In this document: positions 1 to 7,732 of the stretch, one piece after another
Numbering within the stretch: position 1 is the first letter of the stretch
Layout: every line of letters begins with the position of its first letter
NCBI GenBank assembly: GCA_964352775.1
Contig: CAYGTK010000093.1
Span: forward strand, 1 to 15,596
Reading direction: 5' to 3'
Origin: CAYGTK01 sp964352775
Lineage (GTDB): Bacteria; Bacteroidota; Bacteroidia; Chitinophagales; CAIOSU01
Length of the DNA stretch: 15,596 nucleotides
Program-made: the position numbers and the translations under genes
The notes under the pieces: model-generated
What the model was told of the DNA's origin: nothing
What the model saw: only the letters and a program-made list of their open reading frames with translations
The model's database searches: none

Positions 1-1196
1 AGCTGAATACCCATCAAGTATTGCGGCGGACTTTCCAAATGATGTTCTACGTTGAACATCTTATCCAAGTAGCGTTTACCTTCGCCATCGTATTTAAATT
101 CAGCTTGTAGTGCCTTATTCACGTAAGCCTTATCGAATGCCACCAAATAAATAGTATTCGGAAAATCTGCGACTGATCGCATGAGTTTAAGTACAGCGAC
201 TATTTCCCTAGAGTGAAGCCTATCTAGGTTATCAATGAAAATGAACTGTTTTTGATCTCTATTTCCGAACTCTAGTTTAAGGTCCTCATAAATCTCACTT
301 AACCCTTTTGAACTGAGTGTATTCGGTAAAAATGAAGTTCCAAGTATGCTTCGTTCTGCTTCCAATAGAGCATCACTATACTTGGCAAGCTGATTCTTAA
401 TTGACCAGCTTGGTAATTGCTCACGTAGCATTTCTAGAAAGTCTACCATCATGGCTTGCTCATCAACATGCATCCACGGCGAGAATTTGAGAATGCTATT
501 ACCTCTGCTAGAAGTTAGTTTTTCTTCTAGAAGGTTCAAGAAACTTGTTTTGCCAGCTCCCCAGTCTCCCGTTATAGCAATACTAAATGCAGCATTTCCA
601 GTCCCCTGTTGCTGAATAGACTGGGCCAAGGTGTCAGCAAAAGTCTCACGCATATTATAGTAGTCGTCTTTCTCTTCCTCGTGGGGTGATCTAGGAAGAT
701 CAACAATGAAATCACCTTCCGTAGAAGCATCATTATCAGGCAGATAACGGAAAATCCGCAAAACACCCGCAACCAAGAATAGGAGTAGAGGGAAAAAGAA
801 GAAATTGTTAATAAAACCATATCCCTTTAGAGAGATTATCGAAACGAACTCAACATCAACTATGGTTAGTCTTTCCATACCTAACAACGTAAGGCCACTT
901 ATAAATATGATTATGTGCTCTATTCCAAATTCTGTACGATGTTTCCAATAGTAATTGTAGCCGAAAACTATAGCGAATATTATCAAAGAAATAAATACTA
1001 CTAACCTTGTGTACAAGTGAGAAAGAAGCTTGTCAAATGATAAAAATTTACTGATATACACCCCTTTATCTAGCAAGAAAGACGATAATATAAAGGATAA
1101 AAGGAAAGATACAAACGTAACAGCAAGAGCATTTTTTATAGTCAAATGCTTATCAAAATAAACTCGTTTGCTTCTTTTTTCAGTATCAATTTTCAT
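1..1196 (-). CDS. KAP family P-loop NTPase, membrane-anchored (3' end cut by window edge)
   Basis: The reading frame is open from the ATG at 1196 to the window edge: 398 codons are visible and the C-terminus is missing. A P-loop GDWGAGKTS lies at residues 210-218 and a Walker B stretch FIFIDNLDR at 318-326. Between them is an LKFSPW segment. This combination (GxWGxGKTS, F-x-P-W, hhhhDxLDR) is typical of KAP NTPases, a family of membrane-associated STAND/AAA-like ATPases that includes the F-plasmid phage-exclusion protein PifA and animal Kidins220. Four hydrophobic segments precede the P-loop, at roughly residues 20-42, 65-83, 92-107 and 128-146, so the ATPase domain should lie in the cytoplasm. 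Many KAP proteins carry their membrane helices between Walker A and B; here they are N-terminal. The target is unknown. No partner gene is visible on this strand upstream, and downstream genes lie outside the window. Confidence 0.88.
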   Translation of the reverse strand, partial: MKIDTEKRSKRVYFDKHLTIKNALAVTFVSFLLSFILSSFLLDKGVYISKFLSFDKLLSHLYTRLVVFISLIIFAIVFGYNYYWKHRTEFGIEHIIIFISGLTLLGMERLTIVDVEFVSIISLKGYGFINNFFFFPLLLFLVAGVLRIFRYLPDNDASTEGDFIVDLPRSPHEEEKDDYYNMRETFADTLAQSIQQQGTGNAAFSIAITGDWGAGKTSFLNLLEEKLTSSRGNSILKFSPWMHVDEQAMMVDFLEMLREQLPSWSIKNQLAKYSDALLEAERSILGTSFLPNTLSSKGLSEIYEDLKLEFGNRDQKQFIFIDNLDRLHSREIVAVLKLMRSVADFPNTIYLVAFDKAYVNKALQAEFKYDGEGKRYLDKMFNVEHHLESPPQYLMGIQ

Positions 1197-1311
1197 AAGT
1201 CATTAAATATATAGGTTTTTGAGGTTTTTTTTAAGGATGGATAAAAAATTCACTCTCATCACAACTCCAGTTTACATAAGCATTCTTTCTCCTAGTCTCA
1301 TCCCCCCGCGT

Positions 1312-1420
1312 AAGGGATAGCAGCGCCACCCCGCAGCCCTTCGACTGGTCGTGCCTCCCGCTCAGGACAAGCCAGAGCGAGGAGTATAGCGGATAGCCCG
1401 ACCCGCAGGGTTACGCCCAA
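1312..1420 (+). repeat. Bacteroidota intergenic structured repeat (GGGATAGCAGCG ... AGCGGATAGCCCGACCC type)
   Basis: The segment begins AGGGATAGCAGCGCC and ends with TATAGCGGATAGCCCGACCC followed by a GGGTTACGCCCAA-like tail. From memory, this start/end pair, enclosing variable stem sequence, recurs in the intergenic regions of many Flavobacteria and relatives. GGATAGC occurs twice, near each end. The interior contains the CCCTTCGAC and CGCTCAGGA words that often sit in such insertions, and short CGCTC/GAGCG complementarity. It may correspond to a conserved RNA family such as Rfam flavo-1, but I cannot confirm that match; the strand given is that of the recognised motif. Confidence 0.5.
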
Positions 1421-1480
1421 ATTCAGTTAGCCATAGCCAGTTATCAGCGGGCCATCTGCCTACTGCCAACCGTTCACTTT

Positions 1481-1536
1481 CTATCATGAGATACCCCGAT
1501 ACTCGGGGCACGACGGAGGTGAGTTAGGGATGATAG
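1481..1536. repeat. Nested inverted repeat (hairpin)
   Basis: Outer arms CTATCAT (1481-1487) and ATGATAG (1530-1536) are perfectly complementary. Inside, CCCCGA (1494-1499) and TCGGGG (1503-1508) form a six-bp stem with a TAC loop. No T-tract follows, so it does not look like an intrinsic terminator. It sits directly before heptamer repeats in a gene-free interval, which suggests a REP-like mobile palindrome or a structured transcript segment. Confidence 0.6.
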
Positions 1537-1553
1537 CTTTTGGTGAGTGATTG

Positions 1554-1608
1554 ATGGTCGATGGTCCACGGTCAACAAAAAACTGCTGACTGCCAACTGC
1601 CGACTGGC
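1554..1608. repeat. Two short heptamer arrays
   Basis: Three degenerate seven-base units, ATGGTCG-ATGGTCC-ACGGTCA, run from 1554 to 1574. Four more, AACTGCT-GACTGCC-AACTGCC-GACTGGC, run from 1581 to 1608. A further TACTGCC unit lies at 1461-1467. Strict seven-base periodicity with one or two changes per unit is visible directly. Such heptamer arrays are, from memory, common in intergenic DNA of Bacteroidota and some cyanobacteria. Confidence 0.6.
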
Positions 1609-1916
1609 AGCTACCCACTGTCCCCCCATTTTCAGGCATTTGTGCTTGTTTCCCGTTTTTTCTTAAAAGTTAATTTATTGGCAGTAAGCTAATTACACAT
1701 GTACATATCCCCTCTAAGTTCAAAAGCCTTGTCAATAGGGCATCACCCAAGTTCCCTAAGCCGCCAAAACCCGCCCTGAAAGCCTTGCTATCACTAGGGT
1801 CATTTTTAGTAGTGCACCGCAGCGGTACCAAATCACCGCATTTTGGGCCATTTGTGTCCATTTGCGTACACTCCCCCACCCCACCCATCTGTGGTAGATC
1901 TTTTACCTTCAAACTC

Positions 1917-3446
1917 ATGAACTACCCCAGCACCGCCCAACACCATCTCGCGCTAGCATTTGCGCTAGTAGTAATGCTATCAGCCTGCACCCAAACCGAG
2001 CAAACCGCACCAGCCGAGGCGCCCACCGCACCCTTCCAATTTGAGGCCGAGCAAGTCTGGAGCTACGAAATACCCGAAGCCTCAGAAGTACTCAGCAGCC
2101 CCCGCAGCGCCGACCTCAACGGCGACGGCATTCTCGACATCGTGATCGGCGGCGGATTGCGAAACACCTACAGCCCCAAAGCCGCCAAGGCACTGAACGG
2201 AGCCACCGGCCAACCCCTATGGGAATATACCTACCGCGATCAACTATTCGGCTCGCCCCGCTTCCAAGATGTAGATGGCGATGGCCTGCCCGATGTATAC
2301 CTCACCGGCCGCGCCGCCGGCCTCATCTGCCTAAAAGGCAACACGGGCGAACCGCTGTGGACCTTCTACAAAAAAAGCCGCAGCTACGACCCCAATGCCG
2401 AGGGCTGGTACAACTTCTTCAGTCCACAACTAATAGCCGACCTAGACGACGATGGCCTGCAAGACATCCTGGTAACCAACGGCGGCAACCACCGCATACC
2501 TGATACCGATACCACCCTTCGCCCAGCCGGAAAGCTAGTGATAGTAAGCGGCGGCACGGGCGACCTGATTGCCCAAGACACCATGCCCGATGGCCGCGAA
2601 TGCTACTACAGTCCACTAATTGCAGATGTAAATGGCGACGGCGAGCAAGAGATATTTTTCGGCACGGGCGGCGAAGTTACCCGTGGCGGACTCTTCCGCA
2701 CCACCCTAAGCGCGCTGCTAAATGATGACCTAGAAAGCGCCATCCAACTAGCGGGCGGGCGAGTATACGGTTTCGTAGGCCCCGGCTCGCTGGCCGATTT
2801 CGATGGCGATGGCGTGTTAGATATTGTGAACTGGAGTGTAGATGGTAGCCTGTATGCCTTTAGTGGCGCTACTTCTGACACCCTGTGGCACCATCATATG
2901 GATGATGCTAGTAGCTACAATGCCCCCACCATAGGTCAATTTACGGGCAGCGATGCACCCGATGTGTTCACCAATATATTCGTGGGGCTGTACCCCAATA
3001 TCCGTGGATACCGACAGTTCTTAATAGATGGCGAAACGGGCCAAATAGTAATGGACGACACCCTGAACTACGGCATGAACCCCGCCAGCGCCATGGCCGT
3101 AGACCTCAATGGCGACGGCATACACGAGGCCATCAACCTCACCCTACAATTTCAGCCGCCCAGCTACGCCAAGGCCACCAGCCGCATCACCCTCTACGAT
3201 TTTGCCAACGATACTACCTACCACAGCAGCCTGCCCATACCCGGTGCCATTACCCCCAGCAGCCCCCACCTGGTAGACCTAAATGCCAACGGCCAGCTCG
3301 ACCTCCTCTTCACCTACAGCGCCGACAGCATCCCCGGCAGCAACCAGCGCAACACCATCACCCGCGTATCGCTAACCCCCACAACCACCGCCAAACCCTC
3401 ATGGGGTGGGTATTTGAGTGGGGATGGTAGTGGGGTGTTTAGGTAG
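1917..3446 (+). CDS. FG-GAP/VCBS-repeat propeller lipoprotein
   Basis: The frame is open from 1785, but the ATG at 1917 is chosen because it begins a clean lipoprotein signal: a short polar N-terminus, a hydrophobic stretch, then LSAC with the lipidated Cys at residue 24. This gives 509 residues. The mature protein carries about seven calcium-loop motifs of the DxNGDGxxD type (DLNGDGILD, DVDGDGLPD, DLDDDGLQD, DVNGDGEQE, DFDGDGVLD, DLNGDGIHE, DLNANGQLD), each followed by a hydrophobic strand. These alternate with PQQ-like motifs (GATGQPLW, GNTGEPLW, DGETGQI). This pattern indicates a seven-bladed beta-propeller outside the cytoplasm, probably binding Ca2+. No catalytic domain is attached, so the function is unknown; binding of sugars or proteins is possible. 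Codons are strongly C-ended and the gene is much GC-richer than its neighbours, which may reflect a different origin. It appears monocistronic. Confidence 0.88.
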   Translation: MNYPSTAQHHLALAFALVVMLSACTQTEQTAPAEAPTAPFQFEAEQVWSYEIPEASEVLSSPRSADLNGDGILDIVIGGGLRNTYSPKAAKALNGATGQPLWEYTYRDQLFGSPRFQDVDGDGLPDVYLTGRAAGLICLKGNTGEPLWTFYKKSRSYDPNAEGWYNFFSPQLIADLDDDGLQDILVTNGGNHRIPDTDTTLRPAGKLVIVSGGTGDLIAQDTMPDGRECYYSPLIADVNGDGEQEIFFGTGGEVTRGGLFRTTLSALLNDDLESAIQLAGGRVYGFVGPGSLADFDGDGVLDIVNWSVDGSLYAFSGATSDTLWHHHMDDASSYNAPTIGQFTGSDAPDVFTNIFVGLYPNIRGYRQFLIDGETGQIVMDDTLNYGMNPASAMAVDLNGDGIHEAINLTLQFQPPSYAKATSRITLYDFANDTTYHSSLPIPGAITPSSPHLVDLNANGQLDLLFTYSADSIPGSNQRNTITRVSLTPTTTAKPSWGGYLSGDGSGVFR

Positions 3447-3670
3447 CCACGGCCAACAGTAATAACTTCCACCCACACCATAGCCATACACTAAGTATAT
3501 TGCAGATCGACGGCTAATTAAATTTAGCATATCATTTATTTATTGATATAAATATCACTACCGATTAGTAATTAATTAAAATATTTTCTAGCTTAGGTGT
3601 TCAACCTAACTAACCGACATGCCTGTTCTCTCCATACACTACCTATGTGGGCATAGTATACCTATTGCCT
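3447..3670. promoter_or_regulatory. AT-rich upstream region of the protease operon with two small palindromes
   Basis: This interval becomes very AT-rich from about 3515 to 3600, as expected for the promoter of the downstream two-gene operon. A perfect 14-bp palindrome, TGATATAAATATCA, lies at 3544-3557, and a TTAGGT/ACCTAA stem with a five-base loop at 3593-3609. Either could be an operator or a leader structure. No matched -33/-7 promoter pair could be assigned. Confidence 0.35.
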
Positions 3671-5512
3671 ATGGAACCATTTGAATTTATTGGTGCATTT
3701 GCCACTATTATGTTCATCCTTAGCCTAGCTACGGAGCGACTGGCAAACCTATTGAAAATATCATTAAGCAGATTAAGTATTCCATTCCCTATTTGGGTGG
3801 GTGTTGAGAATTGGTTTTTCCAGTTCAAGTTCGTTCCATTTTTCAGTAACCTGAGCGATAGAAATGATAATGACAAGCAAGAAGAGAAGCGGAGGGAAGG
3901 GCGGATTATTGTTTTAAACATAACCCTTGGCTTCATTATAGCCCTTATGTTCAATGCTGATGTTTTTGTAGTGGCAGATGCTGCAAGAAACAGGAATGAA
4001 GACGGTACGGTTTCTTTTGGACAATATGAGATGTTTAGTGCCGATGATAAGGTTATTGAAAAGCTAAAAACTTTTTCTTCTAACCATAGAGAATTACTTC
4101 CTAGCGATTATGAAGTTGAGAGCTACCCCCTGTATGTAAAATTCGTGATTCTTTATTTCAAGCCTTATGATATTCATGTTTGTAGCTATTTCTTTCTATT
4201 TCTTTTATCGCTTCTTTTACCAGCAATCCCATTTTACTACTTACTTAACCTTTATGCTAACAGATTGCTAGATGAAGAGAAATTTGGAGAATTTAGCTCA
4301 GAAAGGAATAGTAAAGATGGAAAGCGGGCTTCCCTAGCTTTTTTATTGTTCTTGTTGGCCCTGCTTCTTATTAATGGAGTGTTTTTCAATTCTGCCACGT
4401 CCATTTTCACCAAGTTTTTTGGTTTATTGATAACCGCTGCTTTTTTAAGCATGGGTTCTAAGTTTTGGCACGATGTGCTTGATATCATCTTCTCGTTTAA
4501 ACGGTTAGATGGCAAACTAACCGACCAAAGAGTTTATGCTACAGATAATGTGGCCGATAGGCTAGAGTTAATCAATACTACAGACAGAACTATAGCCGAA
4601 CTAGCTCTTGAACAAAACGAGCAAACACTACGAAATCGGTTTGGGAATGAAATAGCCAATATACAAGTAGGTGCCACGGCAAATGGACGTTTAGGCATCA
4701 TAGTTAATTTTAAAGGCAAGCTTCCTGGCAGCATGCCAAGCACTGTTAATGTAGAATTACCTTCTGGGCAAATAACTACGGTAGAACTAGAAGCTATTGA
4801 AAAAAATCAAGAAGTTAAGATTTGTGCCTCCGTTCAGAGTTTAAGAATGGGGAAAAGATATAAGTCTTATCTCGGATCAGCCGGTGTAATCATAAGAAGG
4901 AATAACAAGCGGTATCTACTTACATGCTCACATGTTGTGTTTTGGGGGAGCGGTAAGAATAGGAACGGGGACTTAAGCTCGCCAGAAACAAATATTGCGT
5001 TGGATGGTAGGTTTAAGCTATTCAGCGGTAAGGCAGTTTACGCAAAAATTGATAACGATAATGATACCGCCTTGGTAGAATTTCAATCAACCGTCATCAA
5101 TCAAATTCTTAATAAAACCCCAAAATCGAGAAAACTAAAGAAGCACAAAGAGCTAAAGAAAGAAAATGAAAACGACGAGGTATTCTTTTACAGCGCTCGT
5201 GATAAACGATTGAGAAGTGGAAAAATACATGTTTTTAACTATGAGGAAGAGGTGAAAATTAACTACGACCGAGATAAAGACCAGTCGTTTACCGGACTTA
5301 TAAAGATTGGTAAACCCTATGAAGAAACAGTAAACGGTTCGGTAGTTATGAAATGGCGAACCATAAGTAAGAAAGGAGACTCTGGTAGCGTGATTTATGA
5401 TGCGAATTACCACCCCATTGCTCTTTTGATAGCTGGTGACGATCAGTTCACCTATGGGCTTCACATCTCCAAGATTCTAAATCAAATTACAGCAGAAATT
5501 TTCACTAACTAA
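3671..5512 (+). CDS. Multi-pass membrane protein with C-terminal trypsin-like serine protease domain
   Basis: The frame has a GTG at 3647, but the ATG at 3671 starts the protein just before the first hydrophobic helix, giving 613 residues. Five membrane segments are visible near residues 5-22, 79-101, 169-196, 220-239 and 245-264. The basic loops at 70-78 and 197-219 and the basic stretch after helix five place the C-terminal half in the cytoplasm by the positive-inside rule. Just after helix five, GSKFWHDVLDIIFSFKRL resembles a GAPFWFDLL-like motif that I recall from other bacterial membrane proteins. The soluble part has a Nal1-like lead-in (about 330-385) and then a chymotrypsin-fold protease with all three catalytic residues: His421 in TCSHVV, Asp465 in NDTALVEF and Ser571 in GDSGS. 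It is followed after 11 bases by a secreted protein, so the two are almost certainly co-transcribed. Substrate and trigger are unknown. Confidence 0.85.
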   Translation: MEPFEFIGAFATIMFILSLATERLANLLKISLSRLSIPFPIWVGVENWFFQFKFVPFFSNLSDRNDNDKQEEKRREGRIIVLNITLGFIIALMFNADVFVVADAARNRNEDGTVSFGQYEMFSADDKVIEKLKTFSSNHRELLPSDYEVESYPLYVKFVILYFKPYDIHVCSYFFLFLLSLLLPAIPFYYLLNLYANRLLDEEKFGEFSSERNSKDGKRASLAFLLFLLALLLINGVFFNSATSIFTKFFGLLITAAFLSMGSKFWHDVLDIIFSFKRLDGKLTDQRVYATDNVADRLELINTTDRTIAELALEQNEQTLRNRFGNEIANIQVGATANGRLGIIVNFKGKLPGSMPSTVNVELPSGQITTVELEAIEKNQEVKICASVQSLRMGKRYKSYLGSAGVIIRRNNKRYLLTCSHVVFWGSGKNRNGDLSSPETNIALDGRFKLFSGKAVYAKIDNDNDTALVEFQSTVINQILNKTPKSRKLKKHKELKKENENDEVFFYSARDKRLRSGKIHVFNYEEEVKINYDRDKDQSFTGLIKIGKPYEETVNGSVVMKWRTISKKGDSGSVIYDANYHPIALLIAGDDQFTYGLHISKILNQITAEIFTN

Positions 5513-5523
5513 ATATCAATAAA

Positions 5524-7599
5524 ATGAGAGAATGGCTCCAACGAATAATCGTATTAACCTGTTTGATAACAATTTCAAATGTTGCTACGGCTAACTCCCC
5601 TCAACCCTTAATAGATGCCGATGCGTTAATTAATGGTAGTCTAGGCACTGATGATAAGAAGGCTTTACTGTTAAAGTACGGTACTCCTAACGAACTAAAA
5701 AATAATCCTCTTTTAAAAGATGTGTATGAAAAAGTGGAAGGTGGGGATGAAACAAAAGGAGATTTAAGCAGTATATACGCCCAAGGTGAAGGCTTTGCCG
5801 CTATAACCAGCCCAACGGCAGTTGCGGATGCCATTGCAACGGTAATTGCAAAACGATTTAAAGAAGAACTGACGACATACTTTTTGGCCACCTTCAGGAA
5901 AAAGCTGGAAACGGACGAAGAGCTTCGAAAAATTTTCCCGCAAACAGCAGAGCTGTTACTGTATGGCGACCCGTTTAACTACAAGGTTTTTTTGAGTTCT
6001 TTACGGGGGGCCTTGGATGAAGATCTTCAACAATTGCCTGAAAATGTTCCGAATGTTCTTGATTTGGTTATTCGCTTAATACCCGACGAAGTGAATGGTA
6101 ATGATAAAAAGAAAGCTAAAGAGGCTATCGGCCTTATTGGCGATGTATACCCTAAAGTTTTAAAACTTGCCCAGAACCCTAAATCATCATTCGATTTTGC
6201 CGTAGATATTACCCAAGACGAGGACATCATTAAAAGTATTGAAAAATTAGCTGGAAATAATTCAAAAACTAGGGATGTATTGCGTCTAACAAACTGTATG
6301 ATTAAAGGCTTTGGCGATAAGGGGGAATGGTATACGGTAGAAAATTATCAGCCTCTTTCCAACCCTGAAGTACGCGAGTTGTTTCTCGGTTTACTCATAC
6401 AGTCGCAAAGGGAACAGTTGCTAGCAATCGATTTAGCCAATGGAAAAAATCTATTTGATTTTCTAATTGAACAGTCGGGCACTGATGCTACACTCAAGCT
6501 CCTTCTGGGCATCACAAAAGAAATACAAAAGCATGTTGTTGTAATTGCTGATAGAATTACTTCAATGCGGAGTTACAGCCAATCAGCAATTGCCACACCA
6601 GCCCCGGTTTCTTATGTTGCCGATATAGGTAACAGTGTGATAGAAATCATAAAAGTTGGGGTAAGCGAGGACATGTCTAAATTGTTAAATTTTTCCGGTG
6701 CTGCTAATAAGGATAAGAGAGATAAAATTAAAGCGTACTTAAGTTATGTGAATGCTGCACTTAGTTTAGCAGTAAATTTAGAAACTTCAATCAGAGATAG
6801 AGATTACTCAAAAATTGTAGTGCACACCCTTTCAGCCTTGCAAGATGCTATACCTGAGAGTGTAATACAATCCAGTACTGGATTGAGAGAGCTTATGAAA
6901 TACACGGAGTTTGCAGTTGCTATGGCAGGCGCAAAGTCTAGCGAGGATATGGTAAACGCCATTGAATCGGCAGCATTGCCTGCTGGAAGCTGGCGTTTGA
7001 AACGCATGAGCCGTTGGAGTTTTTCATTAAACAGCTATGCTGGCCCATTTGCTGGTTATGAGATATTGACTGATGGCCCTTCATCTGCAAATGCCCCAAT
7101 GGTTGGCTTTACAGCACCAGTAGGAGTGGCATTTAATATTGGTTTCGGGAGAAAAACCCCTGGTAAATTTTCTAAAACACCCATACTTTCAAAGTATACA
7201 GTTGATAATGACGGTAATGTATTAAACTTGGAGCAGAAATTTAGTAGGTCGCACTCGTTGTCATTATTTGCTTCTCTAATTGATGTAGGAGCTATTGTGG
7301 CCTTCAGGCTTGGCGATGAGGAAACGCCATTGTCCGACAATCTTCAGTGGCGAAACTTATTTGCCCCTGGCGGTTACTTGGTGTGGGGTATTGGTAATAC
7401 ACCGTTAGCATTGGGAGCAGGAGTGCAATACGGCCCTGAACTTAGGGAGTTGATCACAGTGGAAGGGGCTACCGTTCCAGATATTCAGTCTAGGGCTTTT
7501 AGAGTTGGTGTGTACTTAGCGGTAGACATACCGTTTTTCCATTTTGGTTTGCGTACAGACAAAGTGAAGGAGATAACCTTAAAGGAAAAGAAAGAGTAG
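5524..7599 (+). CDS. Secreted protein of unknown function, possible beta-barrel C-terminus; partner of the membrane protease
   Basis: I do not recognise this 691-residue protein. It begins with a Sec signal peptide, residues 1-23, ending ATA before NSP, with no lipobox cysteine, so it should be exported unlipidated. Residues 24 to about 495 are mostly helical and charged, with long stretches rich in Leu, Lys, Glu and Asp. From about 498 to 680 the character changes to alternating small and aromatic residues (for example WSFSLNSYAGPF, GYLVWGIGNTPLALG, FRVGVYLAVDIPFFHFG), which is compatible with outer-membrane beta strands, though the chain ends in a charged KEKKE tail instead of an aromatic residue. 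Its start lies 11 bases after the protease stop, in an A-rich stretch, and a strong terminator follows 30 bases after its stop, so it is the last gene of a two-gene operon. It could be a receptor, a chaperone-like partner or a substrate. Confidence 0.75.
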   Translation: MREWLQRIIVLTCLITISNVATANSPQPLIDADALINGSLGTDDKKALLLKYGTPNELKNNPLLKDVYEKVEGGDETKGDLSSIYAQGEGFAAITSPTAVADAIATVIAKRFKEELTTYFLATFRKKLETDEELRKIFPQTAELLLYGDPFNYKVFLSSLRGALDEDLQQLPENVPNVLDLVIRLIPDEVNGNDKKKAKEAIGLIGDVYPKVLKLAQNPKSSFDFAVDITQDEDIIKSIEKLAGNNSKTRDVLRLTNCMIKGFGDKGEWYTVENYQPLSNPEVRELFLGLLIQSQREQLLAIDLANGKNLFDFLIEQSGTDATLKLLLGITKEIQKHVVVIADRITSMRSYSQSAIATPAPVSYVADIGNSVIEIIKVGVSEDMSKLLNFSGAANKDKRDKIKAYLSYVNAALSLAVNLETSIRDRDYSKIVVHTLSALQDAIPESVIQSSTGLRELMKYTEFAVAMAGAKSSEDMVNAIESAALPAGSWRLKRMSRWSFSLNSYAGPFAGYEILTDGPSSANAPMVGFTAPVGVAFNIGFGRKTPGKFSKTPILSKYTVDNDGNVLNLEQKFSRSHSLSLFASLIDVGAIVAFRLGDEETPLSDNLQWRNLFAPGGYLVWGIGNTPLALGAGVQYGPELRELITVEGATVPDIQSRAFRVGVYLAVDIPFFHFGLRTDKVKEITLKEKKE

Positions 7600-7629
7600 T
7601 AGGGCAACAAAAGCTCAAGAAACCGTTTA

Positions 7630-7662
7630 CCCCGCACCTCATAGGTGCGGGGTTTTCTTTTT
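7630..7662 (+). terminator. Intrinsic terminator of the protease operon
   Basis: CCCCGCACCT (7630-7639) pairs perfectly with AGGTGCGGGG (7643-7652) around a three-base loop. A TTTTCTTTTT tract (7653-7662) follows at once. It lies 30 bases after the stop codon of the secreted protein and has the textbook layout for plus-strand termination. Confidence 0.93.
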
Positions 7663-7720
7663 GCTTTAAACGCAATCACATAAGTAACAATCATCACCAA
7701 ACACCCCGACCAAAAACCAC

Positions 7721-7728
7721 TACCTTTA
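7721..7728 (+). promoter_or_regulatory. TAnnTTTG-like -7 box before the DUF983 gene
   Basis: TACCTTTA matches the Bacteroidota -7 consensus TAnnTTTG at all but the last base and ends four bases before the ATG at 7733. No TTG is seen at the -33 position. If it works, the transcript would start at or just inside the start codon region, so the match may be fortuitous. Confidence 0.3.
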
Positions 7729-7732
7729 CCGC

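Larger units (their letters stand above)
1197..1916. other. Repeat-rich non-coding interval between divergent genes
   Basis: About 720 bases lie between the start codons of the KAP NTPase and the propeller lipoprotein. I see no credible protein gene: open frames here, including an upstream extension of the lipoprotein frame to 1785 and an antisense frame at 1670-1918, lack plausible starts or protein-like composition. The interval holds a Bacteroidota-type structured repeat (1312-1420), a nested hairpin (1481-1536) and heptamer arrays (1554-1608). From about 1620 to 1916 it is pyrimidine-rich sequence without a clear structure. Promoters for both flanking genes must lie here, but no full -33/-7 pair is convincing. 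Confidence 0.7.

Noticed and set aside
1481..1536. Intrinsic terminator reading of the nested hairpin
   Set aside because: No T-tract follows the stem on either strand and no gene ends nearby.
1785..1916. N-terminal extension of the propeller lipoprotein frame
   Set aside because: It would bury a clean lipoprotein signal peptide 44 residues into the protein; the ATG at 1917 puts the lipobox Cys at residue 24, as expected.
1197..1916. CRISPR array suggested by short repeats
   Set aside because: Units are seven bases long and contiguous, without spacers, and no cas gene is present.
2219..2616. Several open frames in other frames of the propeller gene
   Set aside because: They arise from its GC-rich, repetitive composition and encode Arg/Pro-rich sequence without domain character.
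3643..3954. Antisense open frame over the membrane protease gene
   Set aside because: It is a shadow of the long plus-strand gene, with no recognisable domain and no plausible promoter.
5153..5464. Antisense 103-codon frame in the protease domain
   Set aside because: It lies fully opposite the catalytic domain, whose motifs are intact; it shows no independent features.
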